The notes: generated by a model not told the origin, from the letters alone. 56,999 bases of DNA from JBFWUW01 sp050247075 (GCA_050247075.1 JBFWUW010000047.1:1-56999), one strand, 5' to 3'; shown: positions 27,791 through 36,439, counted from the first letter of the stretch. Numbers and translations: made by a program.

Positions 27791-28056
27791 GACGGCACTC
27801 CCGTGAAAGTAGGCAACATGCGACTTCACGGGAATCGTCTGAGGGGCAGCATCAACGGCAATGAGCCGATCCGCTCGTCCAGACAATCCCCGGTCCCGCA
27901 CAACTCGTGCGGGAAACACGCAGATTGCCTGGAGGGGTTCGGGCCGTCGTCCCTCGAAGGCAGGATCGGGAGGCTCGCAAAAGCGGCCACATGAAGAATC
28001 TCCCGACGCCGGGATTTTACCACGGAATCTGCGGGTTGTAAAAGTGCGGGATGGCG

Positions 28057-29718
28057 TCACGTCTGCGGAAGAACCACGTCAATCAACACCCGCACGCTGA
28101 CGACGATCTCCAGAGCATCGTCCTCGGTCAGCCTCTCCGGGTAGCTGGGTTGCCACACCCGAATTGCTTCCGAGATTTCATCAGGCGTGATCCAAGACGG
28201 CGCACCAGCCAATGCAGAACCGGAAGGCTTCATTCCGTTCTCCGTTTTGCCCTCCGAAGCAACCTGCCCGCCGAGTGCGTCGAATGGCTTCGCAGCCGTG
28301 AGGATCACTTCGGAATGGTCGAGACCGACTTCGACCGAGACAGCACGAAGAATTCGCCGTTTATCAGATCGGTTGGCAATTCCCCATTTGGCACGCACGG
28401 TTTGCCACAGGTCGAATTGGTCGGGGGACGACTCCCGGTCTCTGTCAATTCTCCGAGACAGGTCGGATGCAGTCGCTCGGAGAAGTGTTTCCCGATCCCG
28501 AAGATCGGCGTCTTTGTCGGCAAAGGCTTTGGCGGGGATTTCCCCAGCCAGACGCATTTCCAAGAGTTCTTGCCGCCGCTGAATGACGAGAGAAAGGTGC
28601 CGAGCAGTTTCGGTCGCCCGCTTTTGGTCACGCCCACGTTCATTCTCATTTCGATTGCGAACTTGTCGAAGAAACCACGCTTGTTGCTCATCGCTGCCGA
28701 CACCCATCCTGTCCAGGATGGCAAGCAGCTTTGCGTCGAGACGTTTTTCGGACAGTCGTACCCGTGGATGACCGGGGGCCGAGTACACCGAGCATCGGTA
28801 GTAAATGCATGCCTTGCCCGTCGCCTTCTTGACGACCCTCTCGCCGGTAACAACATGACCGCAATGCGTGCAGCGGATCAGACCGCCAGCGAACGTGAGG
28901 TCATGAAAATCGTAGTTCTTCCCGCTCAAAGTTCTCTGAACACGCTCCCACGTCGCTTGATCCACCAGCGGCCTGTGTGTGCCAGGATGCCATTCTCCCC
29001 GATACCGCACTTCGCCGACGTAGGAACGATTTCGGAGAATGGCGTAAATGGTGGTTTTCGGGAATCGTGGGCGGCTGTCTGAGAAGAACACGCCTTCGTC
29101 GTAGAGCCGTTGCTGCACTTGTTCCAGAGACAGTTGCTCTGCGGCACACAGGCTAAAGACCGATTTGACCTTCGGGCCGTTGTCTGGATGTTCTTCGATG
29201 AGACCTCGCTTATCGACACGGACATTGCGGTAGCCATACGGTGCCTTCTGGGGAAAGAGTCCGCTTTCGACCCGTCGCTTGATGCCTTCCCGAACATCAA
29301 TAGATTGCTGTTCGGTGTAGTAGCTCGCCATGTTCGCCAACATGCGCCGCTGCATTCGGCCTGACGGTGTGTTTTCCGTGGGCTGTGTCACGGAAAAGAA
29401 CGGGACGTGGAATTGCGACTCCAGCCGTTCGAGTTCGACGTAATCGAACAGGTTTCGAGCGGCCCGGTCGATCTTGTAGAACAGGATTCCGTCAAGGTCG
29501 GAGGCGTGCTTTTTGGCGAAGGTGATGAGTTCCCTGAACGTCGTTCGTTCGTCCTGCTTGCTGGCCGTCTCGGCGATTCGCCAGAGCTTCACGATCTTGC
29601 CATTCCGCCGCTCGGCTTCTGCATTGAGGGCGTCCACCTGAATATCGAGCGAGAATCCTTCACGCTCCTGCTCCCTGCTGCTGACTCGTGCCAGTGCGAT
29701 GAATCGCTTCAGTGCCAT
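28057..29718 (-). CDS. Second large serine recombinase
   Basis: 553 residues from the ATG at 29718, which has a strong GGGAGG site. The resolvase domain FIALARVSSREQEREGFSLD (Ser13 expected nucleophile) leads to FYKIDRAARNLFDYVELERL, then the recombinase domain (KAPYGYRNVRVDKRG; TTIYAILRNRSYVGEVRYRG), a zinc ribbon (IRCTHCGHVVTGERV) and a coiled coil. It is only distantly related to the neighbouring recombinase. It may serve with it, or be the remnant of another integration event. The 266 bp between the two genes hold a TCCCGCAC/GTGCGGGA hairpin (27894-27914). Confidence 0.92.
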   Translation of the reverse strand: MALKRFIALARVSSREQEREGFSLDIQVDALNAEAERRNGKIVKLWRIAETASKQDERTTFRELITFAKKHASDLDGILFYKIDRAARNLFDYVELERLESQFHVPFFSVTQPTENTPSGRMQRRMLANMASYYTEQQSIDVREGIKRRVESGLFPQKAPYGYRNVRVDKRGLIEEHPDNGPKVKSVFSLCAAEQLSLEQVQQRLYDEGVFFSDSRPRFPKTTIYAILRNRSYVGEVRYRGEWHPGTHRPLVDQATWERVQRTLSGKNYDFHDLTFAGGLIRCTHCGHVVTGERVVKKATGKACIYYRCSVYSAPGHPRVRLSEKRLDAKLLAILDRMGVGSDEQQAWFLRQVRNRNENERGRDQKRATETARHLSLVIQRRQELLEMRLAGEIPAKAFADKDADLRDRETLLRATASDLSRRIDRDRESSPDQFDLWQTVRAKWGIANRSDKRRILRAVSVEVGLDHSEVILTAAKPFDALGGQVASEGKTENGMKPSGSALAGAPSWITPDEISEAIRVWQPSYPERLTEDDALEIVVSVRVLIDVVLPQT

Positions 29719-29768
29719 CGACGTACCTCCCGTAAATTCTGGTTTGCTTTGCTGCCTTTTGAACGAAT

Positions 29769-30296
29769 TCACCTGTTGATTTGTGTGGGCAGATGGATTC
29801 CCTTGAATCGGTGTTGTCCATCATGCGCCGTCGGCACGGGTCGAGGCATGTCTGGAATTTCGGTCACTCCGTATGAGTTTCCTCCGCTACCAATGCCGAT
29901 CACCAGATACCTACCGCTCCATCCAATCTGGTACTCCGATTTGATTTCACGAAGATTCTTCTTTGCAGTTGGTGATGTCATGGGCAATAACTGTTCGGCC
30001 ACTTTCCAGGACACAACGAGAAGTGCTGTCGGAAACTGATTCTGTTCAGCCATTCGTGCTGCCGTGTCGGCCAGTTGCTGACGAGCTTGTTCTTCCGTCA
30101 TTCCAGACTGGAGTAGTGCGGCCCCATAAAGTGCGCTTCCCAACCTGTCGGTTGCATCAACAACAATTCCGACCGGGTTGACGATCCCGCTCTCTTTCAT
30201 CGCCTTAATGAGTTGATCCATGTTTTCGGCAAGCAAGTGCCGCCGGTCGCTTTTGGCTGCTTGCGTAACCCCCTGAGATGTTACTGACTGCGGCAT
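29769..30296 (-). CDS. Unknown protein of the element
   Basis: 175 residues from the ATG at 30296 (AAGGA upstream; an in-frame Met at 30347 is possible). It has a helical N-terminal half (LLAENMDQLIKAMKESGIVNP; LYGAALLQSGMTEEQARQQLADTAARMAEQ) and a compact beta-rich C-terminus (YQIGWSGRYLVIGIGSGGNSYGVTEIP). No catalytic motif or family is recognised. It lies just downstream of a bipartite motif shared with two other genes (30372-30403). Confidence 0.75.
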   Translation of the reverse strand: MPQSVTSQGVTQAAKSDRRHLLAENMDQLIKAMKESGIVNPVGIVVDATDRLGSALYGAALLQSGMTEEQARQQLADTAARMAEQNQFPTALLVVSWKVAEQLLPMTSPTAKKNLREIKSEYQIGWSGRYLVIGIGSGGNSYGVTEIPDMPRPVPTAHDGQHRFKGIHLPTQINR

Positions 30297-30371
30297 TGTT
30301 GTTTCCTTCTTCTGAGTGAAGTGGCTGGTCGTCGTTTCATTCCTCAACGACCTCGATTGGATTTAACTGGC

Positions 30372-30403
30372 AACAAAGAGCGGGACGACGCTGTTTGGTT
30401 CAC
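30372..30403 (-). promoter_or_regulatory. Bipartite upstream motif GTGAACCAAAC-N12-CTCTTTGT, copy 1
   Basis: Minus-strand GTGAACCAAAC followed after 12 bp by CTCTTTGT; same two blocks at 35104-35135 (minus) and 45580-45610 (plus). Each copy precedes a gene in the same orientation. It also opens a short frame that would start GTG AAC CAA AC (Met-Asn-Gln-Thr). Confidence 0.5.
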
Positions 30404-30426
30404 CACCACGCCAATTGCGGTGCAAG

Positions 30427-30756
30427 TCACTTTCCTCCATGACGGTGTTGCCCGTCTTTCGCATACAGACCCAATGCCATCGAAACCCGCACCTTCGTGA
30501 AGTCCACTCCGTTTCCAAGTTCCTTGCCGAAGTACAGCCACGGGATTCCCATCTTGTGCGCCTCCCGAATGGCAGCGACGAACACTTCCGGGGTCGCTCT
30601 GACCACCACAGCCCCTGGCGTCTTTTGGGCAACCATTTCTGCGGCGGCTTCCGTCCAGCACGCCACCAATCCGTCTTCGCCATCGACAGGTGACTTGATG
30701 GTGACGGCCTTGGTTCCGGCGACGACCATGAATCGGGGGAAATCTTCGTGGCTCAT
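30427..30756 (-). CDS. Small unknown protein
   Basis: 109 residues from the ATG at 30756, with GGAGGA 6 bp upstream. It has an alternating beta/alpha pattern (FMVVAGTKAVTIKSP; GAVVVRATPEVFVAAIREAHKMGIPWLYFG) but no recognised motif. The start overlaps the stop of the acidic protein gene (ATGA), so they are translationally coupled. Confidence 0.75.
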   Translation of the reverse strand: MSHEDFPRFMVVAGTKAVTIKSPVDGEDGLVACWTEAAAEMVAQKTPGAVVVRATPEVFVAAIREAHKMGIPWLYFGKELGNGVDFTKVRVSMALGLYAKDGQHRHGGK

Positions 30757-31034
30757 TCTTCCTCCAGTTCGTCGTTGGTCATGGCATCGAGCTTGTCCCG
30801 GTAACATTCCAGCAACTCGTCGATGGCGGCTTCCCTCATTTCTTTCAGCTTTTCCCCCAGCAGTTCTTCGTTATCCATCTCGTCAAGAGAGTCCTGGTAG
30901 GACTCGACCATCGCCTCGACGGCTTCTTCTCTTGTTTTTTGCAGTGTGTTGCCCAGCAACTCTTCGTCGTCTTTCTCTTCCAGGACTTCACGGTGCTTGC
31001 TGAGAAGATTCTCGATCACGTCATCTCGGTTCAT
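30753..31034 (-). CDS. Acidic helical protein with internal repeats
   Basis: 93 residues, about one third Asp/Glu. A ~32-residue unit is repeated: DEELLGNTLQKTREEAVEAM and NEELLGEKLKEMREAAIDEL, separated by VESYQDSLDEMD and closed by LECYRDKLDAMTNDELEEE. Almost wholly helical, probably a coiled-coil or DNA-mimic protein. Charge and repetition would suit an antirestriction or partner-binding role, but this is inference. Confidence 0.75.
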   Translation of the reverse strand: MNRDDVIENLLSKHREVLEEKDDEELLGNTLQKTREEAVEAMVESYQDSLDEMDNEELLGEKLKEMREAAIDELLECYRDKLDAMTNDELEEE

Positions 31035-31094
31035 TTCAGTTCTCCCTTAAAATGTTGGTTTTCGTCGCTCTTGATAGGGCATCAAACCCCATGT

Positions 31095-31820
31095 TCATTT
31101 CGGCCACGCTTGGCGAAGTTCCCCATCCAGAAGTCCGTCATGCACAATGCGACCACCCTCGTATCGCTGTTTGAAAAAATGAGGGACACCGGCATTCCGG
31201 CACTGCTGGTCGATGTCTCGTACCCAATCGAGTTCCAACTCCCGCCGCTTCCCAATTCCCGCCTGCTCGCAGCCGGTGATGATCCACTGGAAGCTGCCAT
31301 CCAAATACGGTTGGAAGTCAATCGGGCCAAGCAGCGGTTCTGCCGAAACCCACCGCAGCACGGCGGGAATGTTCTTCAGGGTCTCAAGGCGGTGCAGGGA
31401 TGAGGCCACGCCACAGGTGACGCCGAGCCAGACGTTGGGATACCCGTCGTTCCAATCGGCAGGCAGTCGTTCGGCAATCAGTTCCGGCCTTTTCGTCAGC
31501 ACGAGCCAATCAAGGCGGCTTGGACACTGCCTGATGACTTCCCATGCTTCATCTCGCCATCCATCAGCACCAGGGTGGAAGAAGTCAGACATGGAGCAGG
31601 TGAAAACCCGAAAGCGTCTGGCTTGTTCCTGGGCCTGACGCTCCCATCGGTGAGGGTTTGACCAATTCACCGTCTTCATCGGGCCACCGAACGGTATGCG
31701 GCCCGCACGCCGCATGATTCCGTCGATGTAGCAGTGCGTGCATTCTGCGGAGACCTTGTGACAGCCCCACCAGAAATTCTGAGTGTGGTCCGTCCATCCA
31801 ATTCCAGAGTTCTCTGCCAT
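31095..31820 (-). CDS. Phage Gp37/Gp68-like protein (DUF5131)
   Basis: 241 residues. The N-terminus SGIGWTDHTQNFWWGCHKVSAECTHCY contains Cys20, Cys27 and Cys30, the iron-sulfur type cluster motif of this family, and the body has WLVLTKRPELIAERLP, NVWLGVTCG and WIITGCEQAG. Proteins of this family occur in phages and mobile elements and resemble radical-SAM enzymes in layout; their reaction is not established. A long unrelated leader (31821-32099, no supported gene) separates it from the next gene. Confidence 0.87.
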   Translation of the reverse strand: MAENSGIGWTDHTQNFWWGCHKVSAECTHCYIDGIMRRAGRIPFGGPMKTVNWSNPHRWERQAQEQARRFRVFTCSMSDFFHPGADGWRDEAWEVIRQCPSRLDWLVLTKRPELIAERLPADWNDGYPNVWLGVTCGVASSLHRLETLKNIPAVLRWVSAEPLLGPIDFQPYLDGSFQWIITGCEQAGIGKRRELELDWVRDIDQQCRNAGVPHFFKQRYEGGRIVHDGLLDGELRQAWPK

Positions 31821-32099
31821 TCGTTTACCTTTCTGGGCTTCGCCGAGTCACCAATGCTTTCCTGCCGGTCATGACGCCTCCTGTGTTTCAGAACGAATCT
31901 CCCTGCCGCCACAAAGGACGGCAGGGAGTCGCCCAGACACTCAGGTGTCAACGCAGTGGCGTAGCTGTGCCTGGGATAGCTCGCCCTTTTAACCTCCGCT
32001 GCGAGGGCCAGAGGGACGCAGGAGGCGACCTTCATCGCCCATTTCCTGTAAGTCGCATTCAACCAGACCGCCTTGGGTGGACACAAAATGGATTCAGAA

Positions 32100-32585
32100 T
32101 CAATCCGGTTTTGACCGGAAAAATCTCCTGAAGGTCGCCCGCACCTGCTCAACATTCCTCACATGGTTGTCGTCGGGCCATCGTTCCTTGCACGCCTTCA
32201 AGACTTCTTTCCAAGAGGCTCCCTGCTTACGAAGCTGGTTGATGAAGACGGCAATCTCCAGGGTTTCGACACTTCGTCCCGGCGACCCATCATCTGCGGG
32301 TTCAGCAAAGAGTTTGGCGAGCATGGCCTCGATCCGGTCAAGCTGTGCCTTTTCGTCGGGGTCGAGGATGGACTTCTCGCCCCGTCTCTTCACGAATTCC
32401 AGCGTGTCGTTCGGCAGCAGCCGGTAGGACGACTCGACGAGAGCGCCATTCACCAAAGCGATTGCTTCGGCTGGAATGTTGAAGGCATCGGCCAGATTCC
32501 GGCTGACACTCAAGACGGTCGAACCGTCCGGTAGATCGAATAAGTCGTCGTTTGGGCCATGAACAATTTTGACGGATGCGATCAT
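32100..32585 (-). CDS. ThiS/MoaD-like beta-grasp protein with helical C-terminus
   Basis: 161 residues. Residues 1-68 (VKIVHGPNDDLFDLP; NLADAFNIPAEAIALVNG; RLLPNDTLEFV) have the strand-helix order of ThiS/MoaD ubiquitin-like folds, and the same domain begins the DNA methylase at 33899-35062. There is no C-terminal Gly-Gly in this domain. Residues ~75-161 are helical and end in a basic segment (SWKEVLKACKERW; VRATFRRFFRSKPD) that may bind DNA. Function unknown. Confidence 0.7.
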   Translation of the reverse strand: MIASVKIVHGPNDDLFDLPDGSTVLSVSRNLADAFNIPAEAIALVNGALVESSYRLLPNDTLEFVKRRGEKSILDPDEKAQLDRIEAMLAKLFAEPADDGSPGRSVETLEIAVFINQLRKQGASWKEVLKACKERWPDDNHVRNVEQVRATFRRFFRSKPD

Positions 32586-32698
32586 GATCTTCTCTCAGAG
32601 ATAAAAAGGCCCCCGCCAAGAACGGCTCCTGGCTGGGGATTCCCACAAGAAAGCGTGCTTTGCACCATCCTTTAACAAGGTGGGCGGCACTAATGCTG

Positions 32699-32727
32699 GC
32701 GTGTCTCAATGTCTCAGGGTTAAGCAA
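32699..32727 (+). repeat. Shared 29-bp motif (GTGTCTCA-type), copy 1
   Basis: GCGTGTCTCAATGTCTCAGG followed by GTTAAGCAA. It is inverted with respect to the copy at 33821-33849 (25 of 29 positions equal), so the two flank the AAA ATPase gene. A third, weaker copy is at 47424-47450. Confidence 0.55.
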
Positions 32728-33814
32728 GGTCTGTGGCGGCAAGGTCACAGCGACTGCCAACGGGTGAATCAAACGGGCGGAATTCATCGGGCGGTGCGTT
32801 TCGTTCCAAGACGATTCGATTCGGCCTGGGCGAGTCCAGCAGCCGCTCGACTTCCTTCTTGTATCTGTGCCATGTCGCCCGGCTTGCCGCCGCTTTCGGG
32901 TCTTGGGCTTTCACCGCCTGAATCCAGGCGTCGATCTGCTGCTCTCTCCCACCGAAGTCGTCCTCGTCCTTGCCCAGATATTCCGCCACCAATTGATGCG
33001 CTGGGTCGGCCATGTGCTGGTCAATCGCACTCTTCCAGTGCAGCCCCGAAATGTCGGCGATCTTGAGGTCATACGCCTTGGTGACGATGCGAACATCTGG
33101 TTCCCGCAGCAGCGGCATCTTCTCCAGCAGGTAGTCGAAGATTTCCTGGTCCCAGAACCACGAGCCGATGTACGAGTACGCTTCTGCCCAGGTGGGCTGA
33201 AAGACGATGATGGTGCCTCTGGATTCAATGGCCTGATTGATGTGGTCGCCGGAATCCCAGACGTTGCGAATGATGCAGACCGGCGATGTCGTCCAGAATT
33301 CCTGGGGGACATTCCTACGAATCAGTTCCTTCGACAAACTGGAGTGAGCTTGTAGCTTGAACTGGTCCGTCTCCGTCAAATGCTTCGTCCGTTCCCGCAA
33401 TTGAGCGTTGCCGAAGAAGTCATCAGCGTCGTCGATGCAGATCGGAGCGTCACGGTGCTGGTAAACGTCGATGTGGAATTTGATCGGGGAGATGTATCCT
33501 TTGACGTACAGACCTGGGCCGAGATTCAGCGGTGGCGGCTGCGGCACGGCTTCTGGGGTTAATCGTGCCAGGACGTTCTGCAACGACCTGTCGAGCGCCT
33601 GCATGAACTGCTCGTCACTGTTCGGTTGCTGGGCCATCATCGCTCGCTTGACGATCTGCCCTTTACCCTTGCCGGGTGCGCCGAGCAGGATCAGGAGCTT
33701 CACCTGCCCAGCGGCGAACGCCTCGGCGATTTGCTTCAGGGTGGCGTAGTCACGAACGACATGCGCCGACTGTGACAGGTCGTGCTTGCTTCCTCGTTGC
33801 CGAACTGAGGCCAT
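32720..33814 (-). CDS. AAA-type ATPase of the element
   Basis: 364 residues from the ATG at 33814 (AAGGA upstream). Walker A is LILLGAPGKGKGQIVK (residues ~42-57) and Walker B is APICIDDADDFFG. The middle region (KLQAHSSLSKELIRRNVPQEFW; CIIRNVWDSGDHINQAIESRG) suggests an AAA fold acting on a nucleoprotein target, perhaps in partition or replication. No close family name can be given. It is flanked by inverted copies of a 29-bp motif and lies between the two genes with beta-grasp domains. Confidence 0.75.
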   Translation of the reverse strand: MASVRQRGSKHDLSQSAHVVRDYATLKQIAEAFAAGQVKLLILLGAPGKGKGQIVKRAMMAQQPNSDEQFMQALDRSLQNVLARLTPEAVPQPPPLNLGPGLYVKGYISPIKFHIDVYQHRDAPICIDDADDFFGNAQLRERTKHLTETDQFKLQAHSSLSKELIRRNVPQEFWTTSPVCIIRNVWDSGDHINQAIESRGTIIVFQPTWAEAYSYIGSWFWDQEIFDYLLEKMPLLREPDVRIVTKAYDLKIADISGLHWKSAIDQHMADPAHQLVAEYLGKDEDDFGGREQQIDAWIQAVKAQDPKAAASRATWHRYKKEVERLLDSPRPNRIVLERNAPPDEFRPFDSPVGSRCDLAATDLA

Positions 33815-33820
33815 GAGCGA

Positions 33821-33849
33821 TTCCTTAACCTTGAGATACTGAGACACGC
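33821..33849 (-). promoter_or_regulatory. Shared 29-bp motif (GTGTCTCA-type), copy 2
   Basis: Minus strand GCGTGTCTCAGTATCTCAAG then GTTAAGGAA, immediately upstream of the AAA ATPase start; the final AAGGAA doubles as its ribosome binding site. Confidence 0.55.
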
Positions 33850-33898
33850 AGGGGTGGCCCGCACCAGACACATGCTGCGGTGCGGGCCGGGGAGTTGA

Positions 33899-35062
33899 TT
33901 ACGACAGACAATGCGGGCTGAACCAGATGCGTTCCTTCTTCCCGTTCCGGCTCCCCAAGGACTTCCACTCAAACACGGACCAGGACGGCGGCATCTTGTA
34001 CTCAGCGAAGTATCCACAGAGGGCGATGCGGAGCTTCGGATTTCCGCCGTTTTGCACAGCCCAATCACGAACGTGATGGCCGATCTTGAGATCATCCTTG
34101 GCATATAGACCAGTTTTCCGGTCAGCCTCCTTGGTGTAGGGCGGATCGAGAAATACGCCGGTGATGCCGTACCGGGTTGTGACAGCGGGCGTGACTACCC
34201 TCGACCAGTCGCCGGTTAGGATGTCCACCCGCTCCAGCCGTGCTGAAAGCGAGGCAAAATACTCCCGAAGCAACTCGCCCCGGCTCTTGTCGCCACTTCG
34301 GTGAACGCCACGACCATCCACACTGGGACGCCAGTGCGATTGACGATTGACTCCCCGACCGTGCGAACTGGGTTTTTTGCGGCTCTGTCCGTCAGATGCA
34401 CACCAGCCACCGCCGATCCACTGGCTGATTCCCCAGACCCACCAAGCGGCGACCACAGGATCACACCATGCGGGTTCAGCAAGCATCTTTTCACGAATGG
34501 CTTCCCGCTTCTGCGTCAGCCATTTGTGGCGGGCGTGCAGATCAAGTTCGCTCACCGGATAATCAGCAACCTTCGCCAACTTCCTTGGGTGCTGCTTCGC
34601 CGACTTCCAGAAGTTTGCCAGGAGGGCGTCGATGTCGTTCACGGTCTCCTTGCGGAGTACCCCAGGCATGAGCGGTCGATTCAAGAGAACTCCACCGCCG
34701 CCGAAGAATGGTTCGACGTAGTTTTTCACGTCGCCGAATCGACGCCAGATTTCTGGAGCGACCCTGGACTTCCCACCGTAGTACGGGAACGGCGTCTTGA
34801 TCGGCTGGAAGTCGGAATCATCTGACTTCCCTCGTGCGCCCTTGAATCCATCAGGAACGATGAACTCCAGGATGTCGTCGTCACGAAGTCGAAAGTCTTC
34901 GCCGACGATCTTGCCGTTGACCCAGCCAAACGCCTCAATCGGGATATTGAAGGCGTCTGCAAGATTCTCTTGCACTGTGGCGACCGTTGCCCCGGCAATC
35001 GGGAAGCGGTCGTCGTTCGATCCATGAATCACTTTCACCATGCTCTGCATTCCGATACTCAT
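33899..35062 (-). CDS. D12-class adenine-specific DNA methylase with N-terminal beta-grasp domain
   Basis: About 387 residues from the ATG at 35062, with AAGGAA 6 bp upstream. Residues ~5-70 match the ThiS-like domain of the 32100-32585 protein (VKVIHGSNDDRFPIAG; NLADAFNIPIEAFGWVNG; RLRDDDILEFIV). The methylase follows: FPYYGGKSRVAPEIW (AdoMet binding), VEPFFGGGGVLL and the catalytic FLDPPYTKEAD. It should methylate adenine N6; recognition site unknown. No cognate endonuclease is adjacent, so it may protect the element from host restriction. A Ser/Gly-rich insert (QSRKKPSSHGRGVNRQSH) lies mid-protein. Confidence 0.9.
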   Translation of the reverse strand: MSIGMQSMVKVIHGSNDDRFPIAGATVATVQENLADAFNIPIEAFGWVNGKIVGEDFRLRDDDILEFIVPDGFKGARGKSDDSDFQPIKTPFPYYGGKSRVAPEIWRRFGDVKNYVEPFFGGGGVLLNRPLMPGVLRKETVNDIDALLANFWKSAKQHPRKLAKVADYPVSELDLHARHKWLTQKREAIREKMLAEPAWCDPVVAAWWVWGISQWIGGGWCASDGQSRKKPSSHGRGVNRQSHWRPSVDGRGVHRSGDKSRGELLREYFASLSARLERVDILTGDWSRVVTPAVTTRYGITGVFLDPPYTKEADRKTGLYAKDDLKIGHHVRDWAVQNGGNPKLRIALCGYFAEYKMPPSWSVFEWKSLGSRNGKKERIWFSPHCLS

Positions 35063-35103
35063 CTTCATTTCCTTCGTTAGAGAGAAGTCGTTGCAACACA
35101 CCG

Positions 35104-35135
35104 ACAAAGAGGAACACGTTTGCGGTTTGGTTCAC
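35104..35135 (-). promoter_or_regulatory. Bipartite upstream motif, copy 2
   Basis: Minus-strand GTGAACCAAAC, 13 bp, CTCTTTGT; about 40 bp upstream of the methylase start. Confidence 0.5.
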
Positions 35136-35151
35136 CAACTGGTGTAGCGCA

Positions 35152-35475
35152 TCAACGAATGGAAGCGATCCTTTTTGCGACCCGCTTCTTCAGCCGCATC
35201 GTCGGCAGCTTCTCGAAGAAGTCGGAAGGAACATCACAGATCACGGTGCCGTCCGTGAACGGCTCAAGCGAGATGACACAACGGACGTGCGGCTCGCACC
35301 GCTGGCCGTGCCGATGATGGTGGTCGAGGGTAAAGATGACGGGATATTTGCGGTCGGGGACTTCTGCGATCTGCTCGGAAATCTGCCGGTTGAAATCCCA
35401 CTCCAGACCGAGCCGAGAGGCTTCGATCAGCAGGTTGCGGGTGAAGTAGCGGACCTTCGACTGGTTCTTTTTCAT
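35152..35475 (-). CDS. Small unknown protein
   Basis: 107 residues with a good ribosome binding site (AAGGAG, 6 bp before the ATG). Contains LDHHHRHGQRCEPHVRC, a His/Cys-rich stretch that could bind metal, and basic ends (RLKKRVAKRIASIR). No family is recognised. The 11-mer motif at 35551-35565 lies 75 bp upstream. Confidence 0.7.
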   Translation of the reverse strand: MKKNQSKVRYFTRNLLIEASRLGLEWDFNRQISEQIAEVPDRKYPVIFTLDHHHRHGQRCEPHVRCVISLEPFTDGTVICDVPSDFFEKLPTMRLKKRVAKRIASIR

Positions 35476-35550
35476 GCTCGTCTCCTTGGGGGTTTTTGGC
35501 TCGGACCACGCTCCGGCGACTGCCAGGACCAGCGTGTTCGACTGGTTTTG

Positions 35551-35565
35551 CAGGGTACATTACTT
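35551..35565 (-). promoter_or_regulatory. Conserved motif AAGTAATGTACCCTG, copy 1
   Basis: Minus strand AAGTAATGTACCCTG, 75 bp upstream of the ATG at 35475 and in the same direction. See the other six copies. Confidence 0.7.
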
Positions 35566-35689
35566 GGCATTCAGGCCGAACCGCCGAGGCGTCGTAACTG
35601 CTTACCACTTTGTCCCTTGCAACCACCCTCTGCTTCCCCTAACGTCTTTGGACCACCACTTTCTGGATGTCCACAAATAGGGACTTCCC

Positions 35690-36070
35690 ATGCTCGCCGA
35701 CGATTTCAGGGCTGACAGCCAGGGACGCCGATACGCCGACATTTCGCAGCTTGCCGGTTTCGATTTGGTCCTGACGTTCTTCGCTGACCTGGACCGGCAT
35801 CGGCGCATGAACGATGCCGAGCAGCATCACAAGCGGCCTCCGCTGGCGGGTGTGGTAAGAGAACTGGAGCGACACCCAGAGATTCAGCGGTTCTACTCGT
35901 CGCTCTCGCCCAAGCAGGCTGTGCGCTTTCGGCAAGCCGTGGGCGTGATCGTCAGGATCGTGATGACCAAGTATGGATGGTTCACGCTTGGCAACCGGCG
36001 AGGGTCGCTCGCAGGCTTGTCGAAATGGTTCGGTCGCTCCGAGCGGTACTACAACCTTGACGACGACTAA
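35690..36070 (+). CDS. Small unknown protein
   Basis: 126 residues; GGGA lies 6 bp before the ATG. Helical with a Trp/Arg-rich C-terminus (YGWFTLGNRRGSLAGLSKWFGRSERYYNLDDD). No family is recognised. It starts the plus-strand core of the element and converges on the next gene, the two stops overlapping by 4 bp. Confidence 0.65.
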   Translation: MLADDFRADSQGRRYADISQLAGFDLVLTFFADLDRHRRMNDAEQHHKRPPLAGVVRELERHPEIQRFYSSLSPKQAVRFRQAVGVIVRIVMTKYGWFTLGNRRGSLAGLSKWFGRSERYYNLDDD

Positions 36071-36321
36071 AAGCCACCAGCAGTCCCCGCCGCACGATAG
36101 GTTCTGATTCCGTTTACCAGATCAACCCGAACCACCCCGACCCGCACCAGCCCATCAAGGAAATCATCCAGAACTTGTCGGTCGAGCTTGATCGCCTTGC
36201 CGAGTTCGCCTCGGCTGATCCCTTTTGCAGCCGACTGCGAAATGAGCGGGAGAATGCGGTCAGCTTCTGGCGTCTTGATCTGCTGCTTCTGGACCCAGGT
36301 TGTGAATGGTGGCAACGCCAT
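36067..36321 (-). CDS. Small winged-helix-like protein
   Basis: 84 residues. ADRILPLISQSAAKGISRGELGKAIKLDRQVLDDFLDGLVRVGVV has the helix-turn-helix plus wing pattern of MarR/ArsR-type DNA-binding domains, followed by VDLVNGIRTYRA as a possible wing. Probably a regulator of the element; its own upstream region abuts the promoter of the first leader RNA on the other strand. Confidence 0.6.
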   Translation of the reverse strand: MALPPFTTWVQKQQIKTPEADRILPLISQSAAKGISRGELGKAIKLDRQVLDDFLDGLVRVGVVRVDLVNGIRTYRAAGTAGGF

Positions 36322-36405
36322 ACGGGTATTTATTCGGCGTGCCGTTCATTCTTTGTTGGGTGTAGAGCAGACTTGTGGTTGTACACACAATCTTTTGAAG
36401 ACGCC

Positions 36406-36433
36406 TTGATCGACCTCCGACGTTTTCTATACT
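36406..36433 (+). promoter_or_regulatory. Sigma-70-type promoter of leader A
   Basis: TTGATC (36406-36411), 16 bp, TATACT (36428-36433). The first 12 bp after the -35 start (CGACCTC) are shared with the promoter at 37048-37075. Confidence 0.6.
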
Positions 36434-36439
36434 TCTTTT

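Noticed and set aside
28057..29718. Group II intron or IS boundary between the two serine recombinases
   Set aside because: No transposase, reverse transcriptase or terminal repeats seen; only a small hairpin lies between them.
31676..32155. Minus-strand frame overlapping the start of the DUF5131 gene
   Set aside because: Overlaps a well-supported gene in another frame and has no fold-like pattern.
32100..35062. Ubiquitin-like conjugation system based on the beta-grasp domains
   Set aside because: No E1, E2 or peptidase gene and no terminal Gly-Gly in either protein.
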